Source: Streptomyces sp. Q6
GTDB lineage: Bacteria; Actinomycetota; Actinomycetes; Streptomycetales; Streptomycetaceae
Direction: 5' to 3'
Length of the DNA: 64,000 nucleotides
NCBI RefSeq assembly: GCF_036967205.1
Contig: NZ_CP146022.1
Span: forward strand, 3,038,001-3,102,000
Numbering within the stretch: the stretch's first letter is position 1; each line of letters begins with the position of its first letter. Under the pieces are notes generated by a model. That model was not told the origin of the DNA. It saw only the letters and a list, made by a program, of their open reading frames with translations, and searched no databases. Shown piece by piece: positions 16,397 to 24,788 of the stretch. A program made the position numbers and the translations under genes.

Positions 16397-17980
16397 CTAT
16401 TGTGGCTTCAGGCCTGCTGCCTGTCGGATCGCCTGGGCCATTGCCCGTACGTCCGCGTCCTCTGTCTCCTCCGCCAAGTCGCGGCAGAGCACCGCCAGTT
16501 CTGTCAGCGACGGCTCTTCCGGGAACGCCTTGTCCGATCCGTCTCCCAGCCTCTGCGCGAAGTACGCCGCCACCGCGTCGACCCGCAGGCGGGGTTCCGT
16601 CCCGTCCGACCAGAGATCCTGATCCAGGTCGGACACGGCCACGGTGCCGGACTCCTCCCGGGGCGCACGGCTCTCGGGGTCCAGCCAGCGGACCGTCGCC
16701 TTGGCGACCCGGCCCGACGCGCCCTCGCCGAGCTTCACCGCGTACAGGGCCGTCACCGTGTGGCCGGGGCCGATCTCACCGCCGTCCACGCGATCGTCGC
16801 GGAAGTCGTCGTCGGCGACGCGGCGGTTCTCGTAGCCGAGGAGCCGGAAGTCCGTGACGTTGCGCCGGTCGAAGGCGACCTGCGCCTTCGCATCCCTCGC
16901 CCTCAACTCGACGTTCGCCGGCAGCTGTTGGACGAACACCTTGCGCGCGTCCGCCGGCGTCGACACGTACGTCGTGTGGCCGTCCCCCTTGTCGGCCAGT
17001 TGCTCCATGAGCGCGTCCCCGTAGTCGCTGCCGACGCCCACCCCGAAGAGCGTGATCCCGTGCTCGCGGCGGGCGTCCGCGATGCGCTCCAGGATCACGT
17101 CGGCCTCGGTCTGGCCCGTGTTGGCGAGCGCGTCGGACAGGAGGACGACCCGGTTCGTCGCACCGGAGCGCACGCCCTCCACGGCCGTGTCGTAACCGGT
17201 GCGGATCCCCGCGTCCAGATTGGTCGAATCCGTGGGTTCCAGGGTGTCCACGGCATCGAGGACCCGGTCGCGGGCCTCGCCGTCACGAGCGCCCAGGAGT
17301 GTCATCGGCAGCACGGTCTCGGCCGTGTCGCTGAACGTGACCAGAGCGATCGAGTCGTCCGCGCCGAGTTGTCCGGTGAGCGTCGCCAACGACTCCTTGA
17401 CCAGGTCCAGGCGGCCCGGCTCCGCCATGGAACCGGAGATGTCCACCACGAACGTCAGCGCCGCCGGTGGGCGTTCGCCCGAGGACGGGGCCTGCGCCGT
17501 CGCGAGGCCCACCCGCATCAGGCGCCAGCCGTCGGCGCCGGTGCGGGCGCCGTCCATCGTCACGGAGAAGCCGTTGCCCTCGGGGCGCGGGTAGTTCTGC
17601 CGGAAGCTGTTGACGAACTCCTCCACCCTCACCGTTCCCGCGTCCGGCAGGCGGCCCTCCTCCAGGGAGCGGCGGGCGTAGCCGTAGGAGGCCGTGTCGA
17701 CGTCCAGGGCGAACGTGGAGAGGTGGTTCGGGTTCGCCTCGGGAGTTTTGTCCTTGCCTTCCGGTGCCACGGACGGCGCGGGTTCGTCCGCGTTGCCGTT
17801 GTTCCCGCTGCTGCTGTTTCCGGTGCCGCCGTGGAAACCTCGCGCCTTGTCCGTCGCCGAGTCCGCCGAGTCCCCCGGGCCGCCGCAACCCGTGAGCAGC
17901 AGTCCGCCTGCCAGTGCCGCGGCGAGCAGTGCCCCGCCGCGGCGTCGTAGGGAATCCGCTCCCGTCCTGTCGAACCTCAT
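16397..17980 (-). CDS. von Willebrand factor A domain lipoprotein (YfbK-like)
   Basis: 527 aa from ATG 17980, chosen because GGGAGGGGCGGGCC stands just before it (a longer frame begins at 18028). A lipoprotein signal is visible (LLAAALAGGLLLTGC). After a Gly/Asn linker comes the vWF N-terminal segment (NHLSTFALDVDTASYGYARRSLEEGRLPD), then the vWA domain with the MIDAS motif DISGSM and the later T and D residues (SLATLTGQLGADDSIALVTF, VVLLSDALANTGQTEAD). The C-terminal part (about 380-527) is the DUF3520 type. It binds a divalent ion and probably a protein partner outside the membrane. Partner unknown. Confidence 0.92.
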   Translation of the reverse strand: MRFDRTGADSLRRRGGALLAAALAGGLLLTGCGGPGDSADSATDKARGFHGGTGNSSSGNNGNADEPAPSVAPEGKDKTPEANPNHLSTFALDVDTASYGYARRSLEEGRLPDAGTVRVEEFVNSFRQNYPRPEGNGFSVTMDGARTGADGWRLMRVGLATAQAPSSGERPPAALTFVVDISGSMAEPGRLDLVKESLATLTGQLGADDSIALVTFSDTAETVLPMTLLGARDGEARDRVLDAVDTLEPTDSTNLDAGIRTGYDTAVEGVRSGATNRVVLLSDALANTGQTEADVILERIADARREHGITLFGVGVGSDYGDALMEQLADKGDGHTTYVSTPADARKVFVQQLPANVELRARDAKAQVAFDRRNVTDFRLLGYENRRVADDDFRDDRVDGGEIGPGHTVTALYAVKLGEGASGRVAKATVRWLDPESRAPREESGTVAVSDLDQDLWSDGTEPRLRVDAVAAYFAQRLGDGSDKAFPEEPSLTELAVLCRDLAEETEDADVRAMAQAIRQAAGLKPQ

Positions 17981-18165
17981 GGCCCGCCCCTCCCGGTCAG
18001 CCGTACGCCGGTGTCGGGTGTGCCTCACCGGCGTCTTGTGACTGTGACGCGCGGGGCGGGTCGAGTGTTCGTTCCGAGCGGTTGCTCCTTGGCCTCAAAG
18101 GGGTTACGGCGGGCGGGTGTTGTGACCGGTGGGTGATCCTCCGGTGATTCGTTCGTCTTGTTTGG

Positions 18166-18201
18166 TGTTGGGGGCGGGGTGTGGGGTGGGGGGTGTGGGG
18201 C
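18166..18201 (+). repeat. G-rich tract
   Basis: GGGGGCGGGGTGTGGGGTGGGGGGTGTGGGG-like run just behind the 3' end of the ABC permease gene. It is the fourth such tract in 7 kb. Confidence 0.7.
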
Positions 18202-18203
18202 TT

Positions 18204-19091
18204 TTACGAGACCACGTCTTTGCGTGCGAAGTTTCGGAACGCCAGCGCGAACAGGACCACCGCGTACGCCACCGAGACCGCCGTCCCCTGGATCATGCCG
18301 CTCCACTCCGGCTGCGGCTGGATCATGTCCGCCCAGGCGAACTGCCAGTGCGCGGGCAGGAAATCGCGCCAGTCGCCCAGCGCCGTGACCGCGTCCAGGA
18401 CGTTGCCGACGATGGTCAGGAAGACCGCGCCGCCCACCGCGCCGAGGGGGTTGTCCGTCTTCGTCGACAGCCAGAACGCGAGCCCCGCCGTGACCAGTTG
18501 GGACACGAAGACGTACGCGATCACCACGAGAAGGCGCTGGGCCGCCGTACCCGCGTCGAGCGCGCCGCCCGTCGGGATCTCCAGCGGGCCCCAGCCGTAC
18601 GCGGCCGTGCCCACGCCGAGCGCGACCAGCGGGAGCAGCACCATCGCGGCGAGGCTGAGGCCCAGGGCGACGGTCAGCTTGGACCACAGGAGGCGGGCGC
18701 GCGGGACGGGGGCGGCGAGGAGGTAGCGCAGGCTGGACCAGTTCGCCTCGGAGGCGATGGTGTCGCCGCAGAAGAGGGCGACCGGGATGACGAGCAGGAA
18801 GCCGGCGGAGACGAACAGGCAGGTCGCCGCGAAGTTCGCGCCGGACGCTGTAGCCGTGTCCATCAGGGTCACCGCGCCGTTGCGGCCGCCGGGGTCGCCG
18901 CCGATCGCGAAGGCGATGACCAGGATGAACGGGAGCAGGGCCAGTACGGCTGCCATGGCCAGGGTGCGGCGGCGCTTCACCTGGCGGATCAGCTCCACGC
19001 GGAGCGGGAGGGTGCGGCCGGGGCGGTAGCCGTCGGCCGTCTCCGCCACCGGGGTCGGGGCCGGGGCTGGGGGTGTTTGCGTGGCACTCAT
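18204..19091 (-). CDS. ABC-2 type transporter permease
   Basis: 295 aa from ATG 19091, preceded by GGAGG. Six membrane segments are visible, e.g. TLAMAAVLALLPFILVIAFAIGG, CLFVSAGFLLVIPVALFCGDTIASE, LGLSLAAMVLLPLVALGVGTAAYGW, LLVVIAYVFVSQLVTAGLAFWL and the last, VSVAYAVVLFALAFRNFARKDVV. The N-terminus is Pro-rich. Its ATPase is most likely the C-terminal domain of the hydrolase fusion encoded 421 bp upstream on the same strand. The repeat-filled gap between them is unusual for an operon. Confidence 0.88.
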   Translation of the reverse strand: MSATQTPPAPAPTPVAETADGYRPGRTLPLRVELIRQVKRRRTLAMAAVLALLPFILVIAFAIGGDPGGRNGAVTLMDTATASGANFAATCLFVSAGFLLVIPVALFCGDTIASEANWSSLRYLLAAPVPRARLLWSKLTVALGLSLAAMVLLPLVALGVGTAAYGWGPLEIPTGGALDAGTAAQRLLVVIAYVFVSQLVTAGLAFWLSTKTDNPLGAVGGAVFLTIVGNVLDAVTALGDWRDFLPAHWQFAWADMIQPQPEWSGMIQGTAVSVAYAVVLFALAFRNFARKDVVS

Positions 19092-19132
19092 GCTGGGCCT
19101 CCGGGTGTGCGCCCTTGGGTAGGTCGTGGGGC

Positions 19133-19251
19133 GGGGACGTGCCGGGGAACCTCCTCGGCCGGATGGGTCTCGCCGTTCCCGGACGACCAATGTCGTGGCG
19201 TCCCGCGCTGCGTTCCTGCGGAGTCCTGCGGGGGTACCCCGGCACGTCCCC
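19133..19251 (+). repeat. Palindromic element, copy A (119 bp)
   Basis: Ends GGGGACGTGCCGGGG (19133-19147) and CCCCGGCACGTCCCC (19237-19251) are perfect inverted repeats, extended to 19 bp with one mismatch. Inside are the conserved blocks CTCCTCGGCCGGATGGGTC, GACGACCAATGTCG and TGCGGAGTCCTGCGGGGG, shared with copies B (29653) and C (35932). No ORF for a transposase; size and shape resemble a MITE or a structured RNA. Confidence 0.85.
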
Positions 19252-19500
19252 TCATGTCCGTGAGCGGCTGCGGGAGCGTGCGTGCGGCGGAACCGACGGT
19301 GCGTCCCCTCGCGTGCGCGGGCGGCTGCGGGAGCGTGCGTGCGGCGGAACCGACGGTACGTCCCCTCGCGTGCGCGGGCGGCTGCGGGAGCGTGCGTGCG
19401 GCGGTACCGGCGGTACGTCCCCTCGCGTGCGCGGACGGCTGCCGGAATGCTGCGGGGGTGCCGGTACGTCCCCTCTTGTTCGTGGGCGGTTGTGGGGGGC
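19245..19500 (+). repeat. 57-bp tandem repeat array
   Basis: CGTCCCCT marks the unit starts at 19245, 19302, 19359 and 19416 (period 57), then 19467 (51). Units contain GCGGCTGCGGGAGCGTGCG and GCGGCGGAACCGACGG and are nearly identical in the middle. The first unit is shared with the right flank of the palindromic element, and a diverged single unit flanks copy C too. Confidence 0.85.
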
Positions 19501-19512
19501 GGGTGGCTGTTG

Positions 19513-22212
19513 TCATGTCTGGGGGGCTCCGATCAGCGTCAGGAACGCGTCCTCCAGGCGGCGGTGCGGGCCCAGGGCGTTGACGGGGACGTCCAGGCGC
19601 ACCAGGTCCGTCAGGAGGCGGTGCGGCGTGCCGGTCGGTCCCAGGCGGACCAGGAGGCCGGCGTCCACCCTGGTCGCTGTCTCCACGCCCTCCAGGGCTC
19701 CGACCTTCTCCACCAGCGGGTCCGGGATCTGGGTCACCAGGCCTACGAGGAGGGTGCCGCCGGAGCCGACGATGTCCGCCACCGGGCCCGCCTGGACCAG
19801 GCGTCCTCGGTCCATGACGACCAAGTGCGTGCAGGACTGTTCGACCTCGGCGAGGAGGTGGCTGGAGACGATGACCGTGCGGCCGCCCTGCGCGTAGCGG
19901 ATCATCACCTCGCGCATCTCGCGGATCTGCGGCGGGTCGAGGCCGTTGGTCGGCTCGTCGAGGATGAGGAGGTCCGGGAGGCCGAGCATGGCCTGGGCGA
20001 TGGCCAGGCGCTGGCGCATGCCCTGGGAGTACGTGCGGACGGCGCGGGCCAGGGCGTCGCCGAGGCCCGCGATCTCCAGTGCCTCTTCCATGTGCGCGTC
20101 CTGCGCCGGGCGGCCGGTGGCCTTCCAGTACAGCTCCAGGTTCTCCCGGCCGGAGAGGTGCGGGAGGAAACCCGCGCCCTCCACGAACGCGCCGACCCTG
20201 GAGAGGACGGGCGCGCCCGGGCGGATCGCGTGGCCGAAGACCCGGATCTCGCCGGCGTCCGGGCGGATGAGGCCCATGAGCATGCGCAGGGTCGTCGTCT
20301 TGCCCGCGCCGTTCGGTCCGAGGAGGCCGAGGACCTGGCCCTTCTCCACGGTGAAGGAGACGTCACGGACCGCGTACCGGTCGGTCGACTTCGCGTACCG
20401 CTTGCTCAAGTCCGTGATCTGGAGGGGGACTTCTGCCAGTGCGGGGTCGGGGGCGGGCGCCGTCGTGCGCCTGCGGGCCGTCAGGAGCAGGGCCGCCGCG
20501 ATGACGACCGCGCCGATCGGCAGCCACCACACCCAGGACGGCAAGGGAGCCGCCGCCGTCTCCACGTCGGGCGCGGTGGGCAGGCTCAGGGCTCCGTCGT
20601 GCAGCGAGACCTGGTACGTGGCGGGCTTCGCCGGGGACGCGTAGCCGAGGTCGGTCGCCGAGAGGACGAGCCGGAGCCGGTGCCCCTTCTGCACCTCGTG
20701 GTCGATGGCCGGGAGCGTGATCGTGACGTTCTTGCCGTTGCCGCCCGCCCCGGTCACCTTGATCGGTGTGACGAGTTGGGAGGGCAGTACCTCGCGGGTA
20801 CCGGCGGGGCCCGCGTCGTACACCTTCGCGAAGAGGACGGCCGTGCCGGTGGACGACTTGACGTGTGCCCGCACCGTGGGTGAGCCGGTGATCCGCACCT
20901 CGTTGCGCAGCGGTGCCGAGTCGAAGCGCGCGAACTGACCGGGGAAGTCGAGGGAGAGGCCGAAGCCGAGCGACGAGAGCCTGGACACGCTGCCCAGGCC
21001 CGGGACCGCCGAGATCGACGGGGGGCCGCCGCCCGGCGGGTTCTCGAACGTCTCCGTGGCCGACTTCAGCGGTACCGCGACGCGCTTGTCGCCGCGCAGG
21101 CCCGGATACGTCTCCCCGCTCGCGCCACGCAGCGTGGCCGCGCCGTCCGTCGAGTCGACGCCGCCGGTGCGGGTGACGCGGAACGCCGGGCCGGTGTCGG
21201 CACTCTTGTCCTGCTTCAGGTAGCGGTCGAACCAGGAGGCGACGCGGGTCTCGGTCCGCGCGACCTCCATGTCGCCGCCGTCATGGCCGCCGGCGAGCCA
21301 GTCGACGTCGACCGGTGCCCCGTTCGCCTTGATCTGGCGGGCCATCTCGTCGGCCTGCCCGAGGGGGAAGAGTGAGTCGGTCTGGCCCTGCGCGATCAGC
21401 GTGGGCACCTTGATGCGGTTCCCCACGGCGACCGGGCTGCGCTCGGCGAGGAGCTTCCTCGCCGCCGCGTCCGGTTCACCGGAGACCGCCACGCGCTGGT
21501 ACATGTCGCACAGCTGCTTCTGGAAGCGGCCGCACTGGAGACCGGCCTCGCTGGTACGCGCGCCGATGTCGGCGGACCCGGAGGTGAAGAAGATCCCGGC
21601 CCACAGCTTCTTGAAGACGCCGTCCGGGAAGAGGGCGTCGGCGAGGTTCCAGTACGTGATCTGCGGAGCGATCGCGTCGACCCGGTCGTCGTGTCCGGCG
21701 GCGAGGAGGGAGACCGCGCCGCCGTACGAGGCGCCGGTGACGCCGACGCGCGGGTCGCCCGGCTTGTCGAGCCGGACCTCGGGCCGCTTCGCGAGCCAGT
21801 CGATCATCCGCGAGACGTCCGCGACCTCGCCCTTCGGGTCGTTGAGCCCGATCTTGCCGTTGGATCGGCCGAAGCCGCGCGCCGACCAGGTCAGTACCGC
21901 GTACCCGTCCCTGGAGAGCTTCTCGGCCTCTGCGCGCAGGTCGGCCTTGCTGCCGCCGAAGCCGTGGGCGAGCAGTACGGCGGGGCGCTTGTCCGTGGGG
22001 CTTCCCGAGGTGAAGTACGAGGTGTCGATGCGGACGCCGCCGCCCATCGGCATCATCCGGTCCTGCCGCTGTACCGCGGGTTCGCCGTCGGACGCGGCCG
22101 CGGCGGACCAGGTCCCCGCGCCCGCGAGCACCACAAGCGCGGCCGTGGCGGCGATCCACCGCCGTGGCCGTCCTCGTACCCGCTCGCGCCATGCGCCCAG
22201 TCGTAGATCCAT
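19513..22212 (-). CDS. Alpha/beta-hydrolase (CocE/X-Pro type) fused to an ABC ATPase
   Basis: 899 aa from ATG 22212. Residues about 18-40 are a signal anchor (RRWIAATAALVVLAGAGTWSAAAA). About 50-330 is an alpha/beta hydrolase with nucleophile elbow GASYGG and AHGFGGSKADL, and about 330-545 a beta domain of the X-Pro dipeptidyl-peptidase C-terminal kind. A second membrane segment follows (WVWWLPIGAVVIAAALLLTA, about 568-587), then an ABC ATPase from about 610: Walker A LGPNGAGKTTT, signature YSQGMRQRLAIAQ, Walker B LLILDEPTNGLDP. The topology puts the hydrolase outside and the ATPase inside. The permease encoded downstream is the likely partner. Substrate unknown. Confidence 0.9.
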   Translation of the reverse strand: MDLRLGAWRERVRGRPRRWIAATAALVVLAGAGTWSAAAASDGEPAVQRQDRMMPMGGGVRIDTSYFTSGSPTDKRPAVLLAHGFGGSKADLRAEAEKLSRDGYAVLTWSARGFGRSNGKIGLNDPKGEVADVSRMIDWLAKRPEVRLDKPGDPRVGVTGASYGGAVSLLAAGHDDRVDAIAPQITYWNLADALFPDGVFKKLWAGIFFTSGSADIGARTSEAGLQCGRFQKQLCDMYQRVAVSGEPDAAARKLLAERSPVAVGNRIKVPTLIAQGQTDSLFPLGQADEMARQIKANGAPVDVDWLAGGHDGGDMEVARTETRVASWFDRYLKQDKSADTGPAFRVTRTGGVDSTDGAATLRGASGETYPGLRGDKRVAVPLKSATETFENPPGGGPPSISAVPGLGSVSRLSSLGFGLSLDFPGQFARFDSAPLRNEVRITGSPTVRAHVKSSTGTAVLFAKVYDAGPAGTREVLPSQLVTPIKVTGAGGNGKNVTITLPAIDHEVQKGHRLRLVLSATDLGYASPAKPATYQVSLHDGALSLPTAPDVETAAAPLPSWVWWLPIGAVVIAAALLLTARRRTTAPAPDPALAEVPLQITDLSKRYAKSTDRYAVRDVSFTVEKGQVLGLLGPNGAGKTTTLRMLMGLIRPDAGEIRVFGHAIRPGAPVLSRVGAFVEGAGFLPHLSGRENLELYWKATGRPAQDAHMEEALEIAGLGDALARAVRTYSQGMRQRLAIAQAMLGLPDLLILDEPTNGLDPPQIREMREVMIRYAQGGRTVIVSSHLLAEVEQSCTHLVVMDRGRLVQAGPVADIVGSGGTLLVGLVTQIPDPLVEKVGALEGVETATRVDAGLLVRLGPTGTPHRLLTDLVRLDVPVNALGPHRRLEDAFLTLIGAPQT

Positions 22213-22359
22213 ACGACAACGGTAGGGGGCGCCACCGACAAGCACGGCAGCCCCCGGTCGGAACCGGGTGACCTCCCCGGGGAGTAGGGTCCGCCCTCGC
22301 CGTACCGCGTACGTGGTAGACGGCGTGGGCCGGTGGACCGTGCCGGGTAGGACGTCCCC

Positions 22360-22782
22360 ATGCGTATCGTCCGCGCCACCACGCCGACCCAACTCCTCGC
22401 CGCCGCCGACCTCTTCGACGCGCCCCCGCGCCCGGAGTGGGCCGCCGACTTCCTCTCCGCCCCCGGCCATCACCTCTGTCTCGCCTACGAAGAGGTGGAG
22501 GGCGGTGACACCCCTGTGGGGTTCATCAGTGGGGTGGAGACCGTCCATCCGGACAAAGGGCGCGAGATGTTTCTTTACGAGCTTTCCGTGGACGAGGAGT
22601 ACCGGCGGCGCGGTATCGGCCGCGCCCTCATCCGTACGCTCGCCGACCTCGCCTCGGAACTCGGCTGCTACGACATGTGGGTCGGCGTCGACACGGACAA
22701 CACCGTCGCTCTCGCGGCCTACCGCGGCGCGGGCGGTCGCGACGACGGGCCGTGTCGCGTCCTCACGTGGGACTTCCCCTAG
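22360..22782 (+). CDS. GNAT N-acetyltransferase (AAC(3)-I-like)
   Basis: 140 aa. The acetyl-CoA motif RRRGIGRALIRTLADLASELG (about residues 86-106) and LYELSVDEEYR before it are typical GNAT motif A. The N-terminal VRATTPTQLLAAADLFD and C-terminal DTDNTVALAAYRGAGGR follow the aminoglycoside 3-N-acetyltransferase I group. Resistance cannot be claimed from sequence alone. It stands alone, divergent from the hydrolase fusion and convergent with the APC permease, sharing a hairpin terminator. Confidence 0.85.
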   Translation: MRIVRATTPTQLLAAADLFDAPPRPEWAADFLSAPGHHLCLAYEEVEGGDTPVGFISGVETVHPDKGREMFLYELSVDEEYRRRGIGRALIRTLADLASELGCYDMWVGVDTDNTVALAAYRGAGGRDDGPCRVLTWDFP

Positions 22783-22784
22783 GC

Positions 22785-22815
22785 GGCCCGGCCGCCCCGT
22801 GGAGACGGCCGGGCC
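22785..22815 (+). terminator. Bidirectional hairpin terminator
   Basis: Perfect 10-bp arms GGCCCGGCCG (22785-22794) and CGGCCGGGCC (22806-22815) with an 11-nt loop, between the convergent GNAT and APC genes. Confidence 0.8.
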
Positions 22816-22884
22816 GGGGTGATGCAGGGGCGTGCGCCTGTTCCGCTGTGCGCAGGGTGGGTGCGGTGGGCCGCCGCCCGTCCC

Positions 22885-24291
22885 TTACGCCTGCGCGTCC
22901 TCCGGCAGCGACACCAGCCAGCGCGTCTCGCGGCGCGGGCGCAGGTACAGCGCCCAGTAGACGGTCGCCGCGGCCGTGATGCCGCCCGTCCACAGCAGGT
23001 ACGAGGTCTCCTGCTGGCTGAGGATGTACGCCATCACCGCGATCAGGACGACCGGGACGGCGGGCCACAGCGGCATCCGCCAGGCCGACTGCTCGCGGTG
23101 GCTGCCGCGTCGGGAGAGCAGCGCGGCCACGGCGACGAGCAGGTACATGCCGGTGACGGAGACGCCCGTCACGCCGTACAGGGTGTCGAGGTTGACGAAG
23201 CACAGGGCCGCGCCGGGGACGCCGACGACCAGCGTGGCGACCCAGGGCGAGCCGAATCGGCCGAGCTTGGCGAGGCCGCGGTTGACCGGCTCGGGCCAGG
23301 CCTTGTCGCGGGCGGAGGCGAACAGGACGCGGGAGTTCTGGATGACCATGACGATGCCCGCGTTGATGATCGCGAGGGCGACGCAGAGGGAGACGAACGT
23401 GCCGACGGCCGAGTTCGACCAGGCCTCGACCATGCCGCTGATGTCGCCGGAGGTGAGGGCCGAGAGGTCCTTGGCGCCCAGGGTGATCGCGACGACCGGG
23501 ACCAGGATGATCACCGTCGAGATGGCGAGGGTGGCGAGGACCGTGCGGGCGACGGACGTACGCGGGTTCTCCAGCTCCTCGGAGAGGTAGACGGCGGTGG
23601 AGAAGCCCTGGGTGATGAAGAGGGCGATGGCGAGCCCGGAGACGACGAGCATGGCCGTCACCGTGTCGGCGTGGCCGTTGCCGCCCGCGACCTCCATGGA
23701 GATCAGCGAGCCGGCGCCGCGCTCGGAGTGCGCGAAGCCGAGGACGGCGACGACGGCCGCCGCGATGACTTCCAGGACGAGGAAGACGCCGGTGATCCAG
23801 GCGTTGGCCCGCAGGTCGAGCAGGCCCGCGAGGGTGGCGAGCAGCATGACGCCGGCGCCCGCGAGCGACGGGTTCAGATGCACGAGCGGGGCGAGGTAGT
23901 CGGCCGTGCCCATGGCGATCACGGGCGGCACGATCATCACGACGAGGAGGGAGAGGACGAAGACCAGCCAGCCGGCGAGGCGGCCCGCGAGAGTCGACAC
24001 CATGGCGTACTCGCCGCCCGCGCTGGGGATGAGCGTGCCCAGCTCCGAGTAGCAGAACGCGACGCCGATACAGAGCAGCGAGCCGATCGCGATGGTGAGG
24101 GCGGTGGCCGTGCCGAGCGTGCCGAACAGGTCGGGGACGACGACGAAGAGCGTGGAGGCGGGCGTCACGCACGACAGCGTGAGCAGGGTGCCGCCGACGA
24201 CGCCGATGGAACGCTTGAGCTTCTGGGGCGGTGCCGTGTTCGGCAGGGGCTCCACCGTGGGGGACGCGGTGGGGCGAAGCATGTCGGTCAT
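22885..24291 (-). CDS. APC superfamily amino acid permease
   Basis: 468 aa with about 12 membrane segments, e.g. IGVVGGTLLTLSCVTPASTLFVVV, ALTIAIGSLLCIGVAFCYSELG, WLVFVLSLLVVMIVPPVIAMG and ALFITQGFSTAVYLSEELENP. The motif IPSAGGEYAMVSTLAGR in the early loop is the conserved APC consensus, and the GFSTAVYLSEE segment is typical of TM6. Inner-membrane uptake or exchange of an amino acid or amine; substrate not evident. ATG 24291 is used; ATG 24282 is the alternative. Stand-alone gene with its own promoter region. Confidence 0.92.
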   Translation of the reverse strand: MTDMLRPTASPTVEPLPNTAPPQKLKRSIGVVGGTLLTLSCVTPASTLFVVVPDLFGTLGTATALTIAIGSLLCIGVAFCYSELGTLIPSAGGEYAMVSTLAGRLAGWLVFVLSLLVVMIVPPVIAMGTADYLAPLVHLNPSLAGAGVMLLATLAGLLDLRANAWITGVFLVLEVIAAAVVAVLGFAHSERGAGSLISMEVAGGNGHADTVTAMLVVSGLAIALFITQGFSTAVYLSEELENPRTSVARTVLATLAISTVIILVPVVAITLGAKDLSALTSGDISGMVEAWSNSAVGTFVSLCVALAIINAGIVMVIQNSRVLFASARDKAWPEPVNRGLAKLGRFGSPWVATLVVGVPGAALCFVNLDTLYGVTGVSVTGMYLLVAVAALLSRRGSHREQSAWRMPLWPAVPVVLIAVMAYILSQQETSYLLWTGGITAAATVYWALYLRPRRETRWLVSLPEDAQA

Positions 24292-24788
24292 GGAGCGGTT
24301 CCGATCGACTTGTGCGGCAGGTGGTTCGGGCGGGAGCGCTATCGCCTCCGAAGGCTCTTGCGGTGCTGAGGGGGTGGTGCTGCATCCGCTCCCGGCGCGT
24401 TATGGAACCCCGCCGATATCCGGAACGTCAACGGCCGTTTCCCTGCGGATTCCGCACTCGTGACCTTGTGCAACTACCGGCGCTTCTTTACCTGTTCGCA
24501 AAGTCGGCCGAGTTCCATGCTTCGAATCGGTTAGTTGATCTTGCTATCCAAGGTCAACTGCATCATTTACTTGCGTCGCCCCATTCATCCCCTACGTATG
24601 GGAACCGCAGCCGGAGCCTCGAACTTCGCCGGAATTTGTCCGCAGTCCGGACACTCGGGCGGGCGCCGCACAGTGCGTTCATGTCCGCTATGCCCCTCGG
24701 ATTGGCCGGTGTCCCCGGCCCCGCTAGAGTCCGCTCCTCATCACGCACACACAGAAAGCGCGCAGGAAGCGCATAGGGGGCGGACCGT
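24292..24788. other. Divergent control region, APC permease / lipoprotein
   Basis: About 500 bases without a gene and with an AT-richer middle. Contains a 10-bp inverted repeat with one wobble pair, GTTGATCTTG/CAAGGTCAAC (24534-24558), and the lipoprotein promoter at 24702-24730. Confidence 0.65.
24702..24730 (+). promoter_or_regulatory. Promoter of the LppX-like lipoprotein
   Basis: TTGGCC (24702-24707), 17-nt spacer, TAGAGT (24725-24730). Spacing is ideal and the -10 matches the actinobacterial TANNNT form. The ATG lies about 52 nt after the expected start of transcription. Confidence 0.6.

Larger units (their letters stand above)
19092..19512. other. Gap between hydrolase-ABC fusion and permease filled with repeats
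   Basis: No gene. It holds one copy of the 119-bp palindromic element (19133-19251), which continues directly into a 57-bp tandem array (19245-19500). Frames open across it are produced by the repeat periodicity (57 = 19 codons). Confidence 0.8.

Noticed and set aside
19282-20883. 533-codon plus-strand frame starting in the 57-bp array
   Set aside because: It is antisense to the ABC half of the fusion gene, and the period of the array keeps it open.
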